NCBI GenBank assembly: GCA_040080215.1
Contig: JBEBIT010000001.1
Coordinates: forward strand, 124,001 to 188,000
Direction: 5' to 3'
Length of the DNA: 64,000 nt
Source: CAIUGU01 sp040080215
GTDB taxonomy: Bacteria > Pseudomonadota > Gammaproteobacteria > Steroidobacterales > Steroidobacteraceae
The position numbers and the translations under genes are program-made. Positions 1 through 6,159 of the stretch are shown in pieces; the stretch's first letter is position 1, and each line of letters starts with the position of its first letter. The notes under the pieces are model-generated. The model did not search any database. It saw only the letters and a program-made list of their open reading frames with translations, and had not been told where the DNA came from.

Positions 1-33
1 TGGGGTCAGGAGTACCGATCGTCTGGACAGCAT
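1..33 (-). CDS. Partial cassette gene, N-terminus of a probable exported protein
   Basis: Eleven codons are visible before the window ends, starting at an ATG at 33 and reading MLSRRSVLLTP. A strong purine-rich ribosome-binding stretch (GGAGGGG) lies about 8 bases upstream. The start sits 86 bases inside cassette six. The twin arginine followed by a hydrophobic beginning resembles the n-region of a Tat or Sec signal peptide, but the segment is too short to decide. The function cannot be told from this window. Confidence 0.45.
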   Translation of the reverse strand, partial: MLSRRSVLLTP

Positions 34-112
34 GGAAGGAGCCCCTCCAAATTTGGTAGATCAGAACAGTGCCGATAGTCGATCGCCTAGTCAGCCTGTC
101 GTGGTTCAAGCG

Positions 113-191
113 GCCTAACGTCGCCGTTCACCCGGCCGAGGGGAGGTGCGAAGTGCCGATCCCGAGGATCGGGTGCAACGACTGGTTGGGC
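113..191 (-). other. attC recombination site of cassette 5
   Basis: Read on the minus strand, the site runs from a GCCCAAC box (191-185) to a GTTAGGC core (119-113), 79 bp in all, and the interior contains further short inverted repeats. It marks the 3' end of cassette 5 and the start of cassette 6. Both outer boxes match the RYYYAAC/GTTRRRY consensus fully. Confidence 0.85.
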
Positions 192-226
192 CTAAATCTT
201 CGATCATGGCGTATTTGATTATTCGC

Positions 227-246
227 AGGCTTGACTAGTCAAGCCT
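227..246. repeat. Perfect 20-bp palindrome after the cassette 5 gene
   Basis: The 20 bases at 227-246 equal their own reverse complement, with an ACTAGT centre, and touch the last base of the stop codon of the cassette 5 gene. No T-run follows, so it is not a typical intrinsic terminator. It could protect the mRNA 3' end or bind a dimeric protein; this is a guess. Confidence 0.7.
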
Positions 247-878
247 CAGTCCATCGCCGCCTTTGCCAGCGCCACCGCCTGATTCTCAGTGACACCCGAA
301 TTGACATTCAATTCCAGCGCGTGACCTTTCCGATCCCTGAACCAGATGCTGTCAGCGCCAAATTTGTCTCTGCGGAGATGGCTCACCAGTACACCATCAC
401 GCTCAATGACTTTGCCTTTCGCGTCAGATTCTACAAATCTTCGCCAGCCAGATTCATTCAATCTGCTGCTGCCGAGCGAGAAATAGCGGACCTGTAGCTT
501 TCCCTGCTCCTTGTTATCGCCGTACTTGCAGAACTGGTACATCTCTTCCTTATCTGGCTTACGCTCGAAATTCTTGCCCAAGATCGCTGTGACCTCGTCA
601 AGCGTGAGCTGTGCGCATAACGCGTCGATCGACAAACGAACAGTATTCGATCCGCGCGCAACGTCCTTCGCGATTCCGGTTGCTGCGCTTTGCGCGTGCA
701 CGGATGTATGTGTGGCGATGATCGCAAGGGCAAGAAGTACGATGTGCGCAGTGAACTCCCTTGAGGTGAATATTCCACGGGGCCGAATAGGGTATGTCTT
801 CGCGCACCCTGGGAGGCCGATCCCCTGGAAAGGACGTCTCGGTGTCAGGTGGTTCTTGAAGTACTGTGTCAATTGCAT
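246..878 (-). CDS. Cassette 5: putative exported protein of unknown function
   Basis: This 210-residue protein is encoded in cassette 5. I chose the ATG at 878 because longer versions would begin inside the previous attC site, and a GGGAGAG ribosome-binding stretch lies just upstream. Residues about 42-62 form a hydrophobic segment ending in VHA-QS, which looks like a signal peptide with an unusually long n-region; a later start or a small frameshift near the 5' end is possible. The mature part begins with an LCxxLTxxEVxxILG pattern and a later FCKYG, reminiscent of small secreted proteins with a conserved cysteine pair, but I do not recognise a named family. It ends 55 bp before its attC. 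Its function is unknown. Confidence 0.7.
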   Translation of the reverse strand: MQLTQYFKNHLTPRRPFQGIGLPGCAKTYPIRPRGIFTSREFTAHIVLLALAIIATHTSVHAQSAATGIAKDVARGSNTVRLSIDALCAQLTLDEVTAILGKNFERKPDKEEMYQFCKYGDNKEQGKLQVRYFSLGSSRLNESGWRRFVESDAKGKVIERDGVLVSHLRRDKFGADSIWFRDRKGHALELNVNSGVTENQAVALAKAAMD

Positions 879-904
879 AACCACTCTCCCTAGCGAATTG
901 AAAC

Positions 905-988
905 GCCTAACGTTCAAAATGAGCCGCGCGCCGCAGCGCCATGATCGCAAAGCCAGTCCAGCGAATCGGCTCCATTTTCCTGTTAGCC
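905..988 (-). other. attC recombination site of cassette 4
   Basis: On the minus strand the site runs from GGCTAAC (988-982) to the GTTAGGC core (911-905), 84 bp. The left box differs from RYYYAAC at one position. It separates the genes at 1002-1604 and 246-878. Confidence 0.85.
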
Positions 989-1001
989 GGCACGCAGTGC
1001 C

Positions 1002-1604
1002 CTATCGCTTCTTCCACAGACGGACCGTGGCGATAGACATTTGCATGTAGCCCGATGGGTCTGTCTCCGCTCCCAGCATAGTGCGAGATACGAGCGTATT
1101 CGTGGTGAGCTGGCCTCCGACGTATGCGGAAGGTAGCCCCGTGAGGTCAAGTTGGCAGGTGAACAACGAGATTCCGATTTCAGGAAAGTCGCGCTTTGTT
1201 GTACGACACTGCCCGCGGCCGACGAGGGAAACCCCTCCGACCTCGCCCTCCGCGTAGAAACTCGCGATCAGTGGGTCCGATGTTGGGCTGAGACACGAAT
1301 GGAGCGTGCCGACGCGGGCGCCACTGGCGTTCGTGATCTTGCCAGAGGCTGCGTCCGTGGCGACCGCCTTGAACTCGTGGCGATCCTCTGCGGTCGCCTC
1401 TGAGAAGCCGGTGCGCGATGGCGCGCAAAAGTCTGTCGGCGTGATGCGCGATAGCCGAAGCGAGCGCAGTATGACGATGTCCTCAACGGCCGCGTCGGAG
1501 CGCGAACTTTGCGCAGCGATGGGCGATGACAGCATTGCCATGGCAAGCGCAGTGACAGCGTAGGAGCGTCGCATTTTCGGGAGCCGATAAGGAATCATCA
1601 TCAT
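1002..1604 (-). CDS. Cassette 4: exported protein of unknown function
   Basis: This 200-residue protein starts at one of three consecutive ATGs (1604, 1601, 1598), nine bases after the cassette core; an internal ATG at 1574 would give a compact signal peptide (MRRSY then a hydrophobic run ending SSPIAAQ). Cleavage after AAQ or IAA would export the protein. The mature part holds four cysteines (in FCAPS, HSCLS, GQCRT and FTCQL), compatible with two disulfides in the periplasm, and ends in KKR. No ribosome-binding site is evident, as is common for cassette genes that rely on readthrough from the integron promoter. I recognise no family. The stop lies 13 bp before attC. Confidence 0.75.
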   Translation of the reverse strand: MMMIPYRLPKMRRSYAVTALAMAMLSSPIAAQSSRSDAAVEDIVILRSLRLSRITPTDFCAPSRTGFSEATAEDRHEFKAVATDAASGKITNASGARVGTLHSCLSPTSDPLIASFYAEGEVGGVSLVGRGQCRTTKRDFPEIGISLFTCQLDLTGLPSAYVGGQLTTNTLVSRTMLGAETDPSGYMQMSIATVRLWKKR

Positions 1605-1612
1605 GATTGTCC

Positions 1613-1747
1613 GGCTAACGGTTCACATCGGCGCCCGCACGCCAACCTGTCAGCACGCGGGCGCGCGGCGCCAGACAGGGCACCAGGCTCGGCCGCCCGC
1701 GGCCGAGCACTTTATGCCTCCCGGCGCGCTGCATGTGTTTGTTAGGC
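1613..1747 (-). other. attC recombination site of cassette 3 (long form)
   Basis: On the minus strand it runs from GCCTAAC (1747-1741) to GTTAGCC (1619-1613). At 135 bp it is the longest attC here, with GC-rich internal repeats including a CGGCCGCGGGCGGCCG-type palindromic stretch. The stop codon of the cassette 3 gene lies inside the GCCTAAC box. Confidence 0.88.
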
Positions 1748-2266
1748 GACAATGCGGTCCGTCCACCGAACGGTGAGTGGCAGATAGATCTCTCGATAGT
1801 CCTTCGCGTACTGGTTGCTCTCGGACGCAGGGACGCGTGTACGAAAGGTCCTATCACGCATAGATAGCACCGATACGAAAAGGTGCTGCAGCGACGCGGA
1901 TTGATCAATGAAGTCACGCAAGAACGTGACGCATTCATGGCAGTCCTCGACCTTTCGGAAGTCCCAGGCTCCAAGCGTATGGAAGCAGTGAACTAGCTTG
2001 TTTCTGCTTTCCTGGAATCGCCGCAGCTCAATATCGAGCTTCTCCACTTCCCAGCCGTGAGTACCGAGGGCGGCTAGAACCTCACGAAGATGGGCGGATC
2101 TCTCAAGCCATGATCTAGCCAGGAAGAGATCAAGCGCCTCACTGTCCTTTTGCAGCGGTTCAGCTGAGAGGGCAAATCCGACGAAGCGCTCAACAACCTG
2201 GGCAGCCAGGAGAGCGTTACCGAGATGCGCGAGGACTTCTTCTTGGTTTGTCATGGCACGAGACAT
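1742..2266 (-). CDS. Cassette 3: HEPN-like helical protein
   Basis: This protein of 174 residues begins four bases after the cassette core (ATG at 2266; a second ATG at 2254 is possible) and ends in a TAA that forms part of the attC box. The sequence is almost entirely helix-forming, with an N-terminal segment of the type LGNALLAAQVVERF and a central ESRNKLVHCFH. The arginine at 88 and histidine at 93 give an R-x4-H motif with asparagine after the arginine, the signature of HEPN-fold RNases found in toxins, abortive-infection proteins and CRISPR effectors. No nucleotidyltransferase (MNT) antitoxin gene lies beside it in the array. The HEPN assignment is inference from the motif and helical pattern; it could also be a catalytically inactive binding domain. 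Confidence 0.75.
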   Translation of the reverse strand: MSRAMTNQEEVLAHLGNALLAAQVVERFVGFALSAEPLQKDSEALDLFLARSWLERSAHLREVLAALGTHGWEVEKLDIELRRFQESRNKLVHCFHTLGAWDFRKVEDCHECVTFLRDFIDQSASLQHLFVSVLSMRDRTFRTRVPASESNQYAKDYREIYLPLTVRWTDRIVA

Positions 2267-2270
2267 TGTC

Positions 2271-2358
2271 GCCTAACGACCAAGCTGAGCGCGCCGCGCG
2301 CTGACTACTGAGCGTGGCACTTTATCCATCTCGGCTGCGCTCCAGCGATTGGTTAGGC
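2271..2358 (-). other. attC recombination site of cassette 2
   Basis: On the minus strand it runs from GCCTAAC (2358-2352) to GTTAGGC (2277-2271), 88 bp, with both outer boxes exactly complementary and matching consensus. It lies 32 bp beyond the stop of the small lipoprotein gene. Confidence 0.9.
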
Positions 2359-2390
2359 AGTGCTCTGGCATAGGTGAAAGCCCCTGAACC

Positions 2391-2672
2391 TCAGTTGAGT
2401 AGCTTTGCGGAAACGACGCGACCACCCTTTACTTCGTACGCGCACGGTGACGCCTCGTTACGCGGATCCTCAATTCGAGAAGCCATGCCGTCAGCGAGTG
2501 GTTCTCCATCCTTCTGAAGCAAGAGGGTAAGTTCATCCATCGAGACCCCTTTCGCGACTGCTTCACAGAATGTCATGGTCTCGACGTCTTGGCATCCGAG
2601 CATAGCGACGCACAATGTCAGCAATGCCATACCTTGAATTGGCTGACCGTTCACTCGGGTATCGAGGTTCAT
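2391..2672 (-). CDS. Cassette 2: small putative lipoprotein
   Basis: The gene encodes 93 residues from the ATG at 2672, six bases past the cassette core; an upstream in-frame extension would cross the attC and is excluded. A hydrophobic stretch at about residues 15-26 is followed by C27 in a MLGC context, a fair lipobox, so the product is probably a membrane-anchored lipoprotein. The remaining 65 residues contain TFCEAVAKGVSMDEL and a second cysteine near PCAYEV. Translation could also start at the ATG at 2630, giving a shorter signal peptide. No family is recognised. Confidence 0.7.
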   Translation of the reverse strand: MNLDTRVNGQPIQGMALLTLCVAMLGCQDVETMTFCEAVAKGVSMDELTLLLQKDGEPLADGMASRIEDPRNEASPCAYEVKGGRVVSAKLLN

Positions 2673-2677
2673 GAACT

Positions 2678-2774
2678 GCCTAACGTTAACGCTGTGCCGC
2701 CGCCGCGGCGCTGGCGACGCGGGGACACAAGGGTGACAACCCTTGTGCGGTCGGAACGAGCGTTTTGTTAGAGC
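2678..2774 (-). other. attC recombination site of cassette 1
   Basis: On the minus strand it runs from a GCTCTAAC box (2774-2767) to GTTAGGC (2684-2678), about 97 bp. The left box departs from RYYYAAC at its first base. An internal repeat (ACAAGGG with CCCTTGT) shows the folded-stem character expected of attC. Confidence 0.82.
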
Positions 2775-3271
2775 GCATCTTGCTCTTCCGGTACCTGAAA
2801 AGAGTGCAGTGCATGCATGGCACTTACAGCGTGCCGGCCCCAATGTACTCCAAACATTAACGACCAAGAGAACACAGCTCCCTCAAAGTGCCCGCGATCG
2901 TACAACCAAAGCCCAGCCGAGAGATCACCGCAGATGTCTAGAAAGTCATCGAAGAGGTCACCACAAACCGGTTCCTTCTGGCTTTCCATGTCTGTCGGAG
3001 TGAACACCTCCCAATAATGCTGAAACGGCAACGAGCTCAGGCTCTGAGAAAGCTTAGTTCTTTCGTCAAGCGTTTGCGATGGGGCCTCCGGGGACGGCAC
3101 AAAGTCAACGCCAGGTAGCTTCAACGCCGATGCGTAGGTCTCCGAAAGTTGCAGTAATGCCTCACGCTGCATCTGGCTTGGAGCTTTACCCACGTGAGAT
3201 GTCGCGCACCACGTCAAGAATGCTCTAGCTCGTTCTGCAAAGTCATCGACCTCTACGGGGTGAGGGCTCAT
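2768..3271 (-). CDS. Cassette 1: DUF5063 domain protein
   Basis: The protein has 167 residues; its ATG lies two bases after the attI/cassette core octamer GTTAGAAC, and its TAA stop is part of the attC box. The C-terminal half carries GDLFDDFLDICGDLSAGLWLY-like sequence (about 104-125) followed by HWGRHAVSAMHALH (143-156), the pattern I associate with DUF5063, a family of small proteins of unknown function seen in diverse bacteria. As the cassette next to attI it is normally the most recently captured and the best expressed. It has no signal peptide and no transmembrane segment, so it should be cytoplasmic. The family call is from memory of the motif. Confidence 0.8.
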   Translation of the reverse strand: MSPHPVEVDDFAERARAFLTWCATSHVGKAPSQMQREALLQLSETYASALKLPGVDFVPSPEAPSQTLDERTKLSQSLSSLPFQHYWEVFTPTDMESQKEPVCGDLFDDFLDICGDLSAGLWLYDRGHFEGAVFSWSLMFGVHWGRHAVSAMHALHSFQVPEEQDAL

Positions 3272-3273
3272 GC

Positions 3274-3420
3274 GTTCTAACTATTAATTATGGGACGGCG
3301 GGGAATTCGAATATCTGGACAAACGCGTTCCATATGCGGGTTCCCTCCACTGTATCTTGCTGATTAGCCTACACTAGGTGGAATCATTGTGGACAGGCTC
3401 CAGTTGGGGAGTTATGCGAC
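3274..3420. other. attI region and divergent leader between array and intI
   Basis: On the minus strand the core GTTAGAA(C) at 3281-3274 marks the attI/cassette junction, three bases from the first cassette start. The 139 bp between this core and the integrase start should hold the intI promoter, the outward cassette promoter Pc and the integrase-binding sites. The stretch next to the core is AT-rich (CATAATTAATAG, minus strand) and could supply a -10 element, but I could not pair it with a convincing -35. On the plus strand TACACT at 3370-3375 is a possible intI -10. No LexA box of the CTGT-N8-ACAG type is visible. Confidence 0.6.
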
Positions 3421-4386
3421 ATGGAATCGTCGCCAGGGCTATTGCGCGTTGCACGCGACCGGATGCGGGTACGGCATCTCAGCTATCAGACAGAGAAGGC
3501 GTATCTGGGCTGGATGCGCCGCTTTATTTCGTTCCACCAGAGGAGGCACCCCCGCGACATGGGGGCGGCAGAGGTTCAGGCGTACCTGACCCACCTGGCT
3601 GTAGACCGCAAGGTCTCGGCATCCACGCAGAATCAGGCGCTGCAAGCGCTTCTCTTCCTCTACAAACAGGTTCTCGAGATCGAGCTGCCCTGGCTGAATG
3701 ATGTGGTGCGCGCCCAGACCGCGCGGCGGCTGCCGGTGGTCCTGACGCAGGAGGAGGTTCGATCCATTCTGTCGAAGCTGGACGGGGTCTATCTGCTGAT
3801 CGCCAACTTGCTGTACGGGTCGGGTCTGCGCTTGCTCGAAGCATTGCGCTTGCGGATCAAGGATCTGAACCTCGATCAGGGCGCGCTGATCGTGCGTGAC
3901 GGCAAGGGCGGCAAGGACCGCATTACCGTGCTTCCGCAATCGCTGCTGCCCGAACTTCGTCAGCACCTTGCTGCGCTACATGACTGGTACGAGGAGGAAC
4001 GCCGAAGGAATGCACCCGGTGTGTCACTTCCAACTGCGCTGGATCGGAAGTACCCGAATGCAGCGGTCAGCTGGGGCTGGCAGTACCTGTTTCCGTCATC
4101 GGTTCTCTGCGAGGACCCGTACGGCAGCGGCACATTGCGGCACCACTTGCATCCCAAGACAGTGCAGCGCGCCGTCACGCTGGCAGTCCGCTGCGCCGGC
4201 ATCACGAAGCCCGCGAGCTGCCACACCTTCCGCCACAGCTTCGCGACCCATCTGCTCGAATCCGGCTACGACATCCGCACCGTGCAGGAACTGCTCGGGC
4301 ATTCGGATGTGAAGACGACGATGATCTACACCCACGTGCTGAATCGTGGCGGGCGCGGGGTGAGGAGTCCGTTGGACACTGCGTGA
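3421..4386 (+). CDS. intI: Integron integrase (tyrosine recombinase)
   Basis: This tyrosine recombinase catalyses attI x attC and attC x attC recombination to capture, reorder and excise cassettes. The 321 residues match the usual IntI length. The N-terminal SAM-like DNA-binding domain contains RVRHLSYQTEKAYLGWMRRF (about 16-35). Catalytic residues are visible: R137 in YGSGLRLLE, H268 and R271 in CHTFRHSFATH, H294 in LLGHSD and nucleophile Y303 in MIYTHVL. The segment at about 207-226 (ALDRKYPNA..WGWQYLFPS) is the additional patch that distinguishes IntI from XerC/D and is needed to bind folded attC. A GGGGAG ribosome-binding site lies nine bases upstream of the ATG. The gene appears intact and is divergent from its array, the standard integron layout. 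Confidence 0.96.
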   Translation: MESSPGLLRVARDRMRVRHLSYQTEKAYLGWMRRFISFHQRRHPRDMGAAEVQAYLTHLAVDRKVSASTQNQALQALLFLYKQVLEIELPWLNDVVRAQTARRLPVVLTQEEVRSILSKLDGVYLLIANLLYGSGLRLLEALRLRIKDLNLDQGALIVRDGKGGKDRITVLPQSLLPELRQHLAALHDWYEEERRRNAPGVSLPTALDRKYPNAAVSWGWQYLFPSSVLCEDPYGSGTLRHHLHPKTVQRAVTLAVRCAGITKPASCHTFRHSFATHLLESGYDIRTVQELLGHSDVKTTMIYTHVLNRGGRGVRSPLDTA

Positions 4387-4615
4387 ACCGGCTTGCTGCG
4401 CAATCGAATGGCCGGACGGCGAAGGGTCGGCGTCGCCGACGAAGGGCCGCGGTGCGGCGGGCCAGCTGCAGAACCTCGATCGCTGCCTTGAAGCTCTTGG
4501 TTCTTGCCCGCTGATTTGTACCCTGTGCACAGTCCACAAATCAGCCATTTCGAGGCGCAGCCTCCATTTCGCCGTCAGGCCGTTCGGTGGAAGGGCCACC
4601 CGGTTCGCTTCGTAA
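4387..4615. other. Gap between intI and M20 peptidase gene
   Basis: The 229 bp between the convergent intI and peptidase genes contain no supportable gene. They hold two inverted repeats: arms of 7 bp at 4426-4440 and the long interrupted palindrome at 4510-4545. Neither is followed by a T-run of the usual terminator kind. Confidence 0.6.
4510..4545. repeat. 36-bp interrupted palindrome downstream of intI
   Basis: Ten-base arms GCTGATTTGT (4510-4519) and ACAAATCAGC (4536-4545) are exact complements, and a separate 10-bp palindrome CTGTGCACAG (4523-4532) sits exactly at the centre. Only two 3-base spacers break the symmetry. It could fold into a long hairpin or bind a dimeric protein. It lies 124 bp beyond the intI stop and may end intI transcription, although T-rich tails are absent. 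Confidence 0.75.
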
Positions 4616-6133
4616 CTACATCGTCAGCAGCGCCGCCATCAGCTCGATGCCGTCCCAGAGGTTCTGGATGCGCAAGTTCTCGTCGTACCCGTGCTGGTTG
4701 TTGTCGTGGTTGCCGATGGGAATGATCACGGTACGAGTACCGAGTGGGCGTTCGACGCTTTCAAGGGGTAGGCCGCCGCCCATCGTCGGCAGCTTGATCA
4801 CGGGGCCACGGGCACTTTCAACGACGCGGATGAGTTCCTGCGAAATCGGCAGGTCCATCGACGTGCGGGCTGCGCCGTAGCCACCGGGACGTACGACGAC
4901 CTTGGCTACCTTGGCATGACCGAGACGCACGGCGGCATCCGGCTCGGAGTCGACGACGAAGTAGCCCTGTTTGCGGATGTGGTCGATCACGCGCTTGACG
5001 GCCGTGTCGCGATCGAGTCCTTTGACGAGGCGGATGTCGAGCGTCGCCGTGGCGGTTGCAGGGATGACGTTCGACGCCTGGTTGCCGATGCGTGAACTCG
5101 CCATGCCGCGGATGTTGAGCGACGGCAGCGTCACGAGCTCGACGAGCTTCTTCGGTGCGTTCTCGGTGGACCCGAGCAGCATCTCCTGCATGATCTGCGC
5201 ATCGACGTCCGGTGCGTCTTTCAGCGCCTGCTTTTCGAGCGCACTCAAGGGTTCGATGCCTTTGTAGAAATCCTTCACGAGCACACGTCCGGCGTCGTCC
5301 TTCATCGACGTCAGCAGCCGGGCCAGCGAAAAGGCAGGATTCGGCGCCCAGTTGCCGTAGTGGCCGCTGTGCGTTTCGCTGCGGGGGCCGTACGTGGTGA
5401 TATCGATCGCCGTGAGCCCGCGCGCACCGAAGATCAAGGACTGGCGCCGAGTCTGGTGCAGCGGCGCATCGCACATCAGCCATACATCGGCTGAAAACAG
5501 GTCCTTGTTGGCGGCGAGCGTCGCTTCTAGGTTCGGCGAACCCGCCTCCTCCTCGCCCTCGAACGCGAACTTGATGTTGGACTTCGTCTTGAGCCCGGCG
5601 GCACGAATCGCATCGAGCGCGGTGACGATGGCGATGATCGGCGCCTTGTCGTCGGCGGTGGCTCGCCCGTATAGCCGCGATTCGGGATCGAACGGCGTGC
5701 CGGCAGGCGGTAACGGAATGACGGTGCCTCGGTCATTGAGCGAGCGGGTAAGCAGCGTCGGCTCGAACGGCGGCGTCGCCCACTCCTTGGGATCGAGCGG
5801 CTGCCCGTCGTAGTGCGCATACAGGACGATCGTGCGCGTGGCGCCCGGCGTCTTGATCTCTCCGTACACCACAGGGTTACCGCCGGGGACCGACACGAGT
5901 CGCGCCGGTACGCCGCGCTTTTCGAGCATCGCTGCAATCAGCTCGGCGTTGCGCTGGATGTTGGCCTTGTCAGCCGCAATGTTCGGGATCTTGAGCAGCT
6001 CGACGAACTCGTCGACGATCGCGCGCTCATGCTGCTGGCGCCATTCGCGGGCGGCCTTTGCGGCCGGGTTGTCCTGGGCAAAGCAAAGGAGCGGCACAAG
6101 CGCAGCCAGCACCACCATAGAGAAGCGCGTCAT
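4616..6133 (-). CDS. Exported M20 family metallopeptidase (dipeptidase-like)
   Basis: The product is a zinc-dependent exopeptidase of the M20/M25/M40 family, probably acting on dipeptides or short peptides in the periplasm. I start at the ATG at 6133, preceded by a GGGGGAAAAG ribosome-binding stretch; this gives 505 residues with a signal peptide (hydrophobic 5-18, then CFAQ). Family motifs appear in order: YAHYDGQP with metal ligand H107, RATADDKAP with the bridging aspartate near 161, FEGEEEAGSP with the catalytic glutamate near 194, an MCDAP metal site, and NNQHGYDE near the C-terminus. It follows the ABC permease gene by 26 bp on the same strand and may be cotranscribed with it. The exact substrate is not evident. 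Confidence 0.9.
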   Translation of the reverse strand: MTRFSMVVLAALVPLLCFAQDNPAAKAAREWRQQHERAIVDEFVELLKIPNIAADKANIQRNAELIAAMLEKRGVPARLVSVPGGNPVVYGEIKTPGATRTIVLYAHYDGQPLDPKEWATPPFEPTLLTRSLNDRGTVIPLPPAGTPFDPESRLYGRATADDKAPIIAIVTALDAIRAAGLKTKSNIKFAFEGEEEAGSPNLEATLAANKDLFSADVWLMCDAPLHQTRRQSLIFGARGLTAIDITTYGPRSETHSGHYGNWAPNPAFSLARLLTSMKDDAGRVLVKDFYKGIEPLSALEKQALKDAPDVDAQIMQEMLLGSTENAPKKLVELVTLPSLNIRGMASSRIGNQASNVIPATATATLDIRLVKGLDRDTAVKRVIDHIRKQGYFVVDSEPDAAVRLGHAKVAKVVVRPGGYGAARTSMDLPISQELIRVVESARGPVIKLPTMGGGLPLESVERPLGTRTVIIPIGNHDNNQHGYDENLRIQNLWDGIELMAALLTM

Positions 6134-6159
6134 TCTTTTCCCCCTGCCCCTTCGAAGTG

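Larger units (their letters stand above)
1..3281 (-). mobile_element. Integron gene-cassette array (five complete cassettes plus one partial)
   Basis: Five minus-strand units each consist of one gene followed closely by an imperfect palindrome bounded by RYYYAAC-like and GTTRRRY-like boxes, the layout of integron cassettes. With cleavage placed between G and TT of each right-hand core, the cassettes span about 3280-2684, 2683-2277, 2276-1619, 1618-911 and 910-119; a sixth begins at 118 and leaves the window. All genes point away from the integrase gene at 3421-4386, with attC at their 3' ends. Cassette bodies look less GC-rich than the genes right of 4616. The varied attC lengths (79 to 135 bp) suggest cassettes of mixed origin. 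The total array size is unknown because the left end is cut. Confidence 0.9.

Noticed and set aside
3282..3420. LexA box controlling intI
   Set aside because: No CTGT-N8-ACAG dyad could be found, so SOS control of this integrase is not supported by sequence.
3274..3420. Well defined Pc promoter for the cassettes
   Set aside because: An AT-rich -10-like sequence is near the core, but no -35 lies at 16-18 bases; I could not support a specific promoter.
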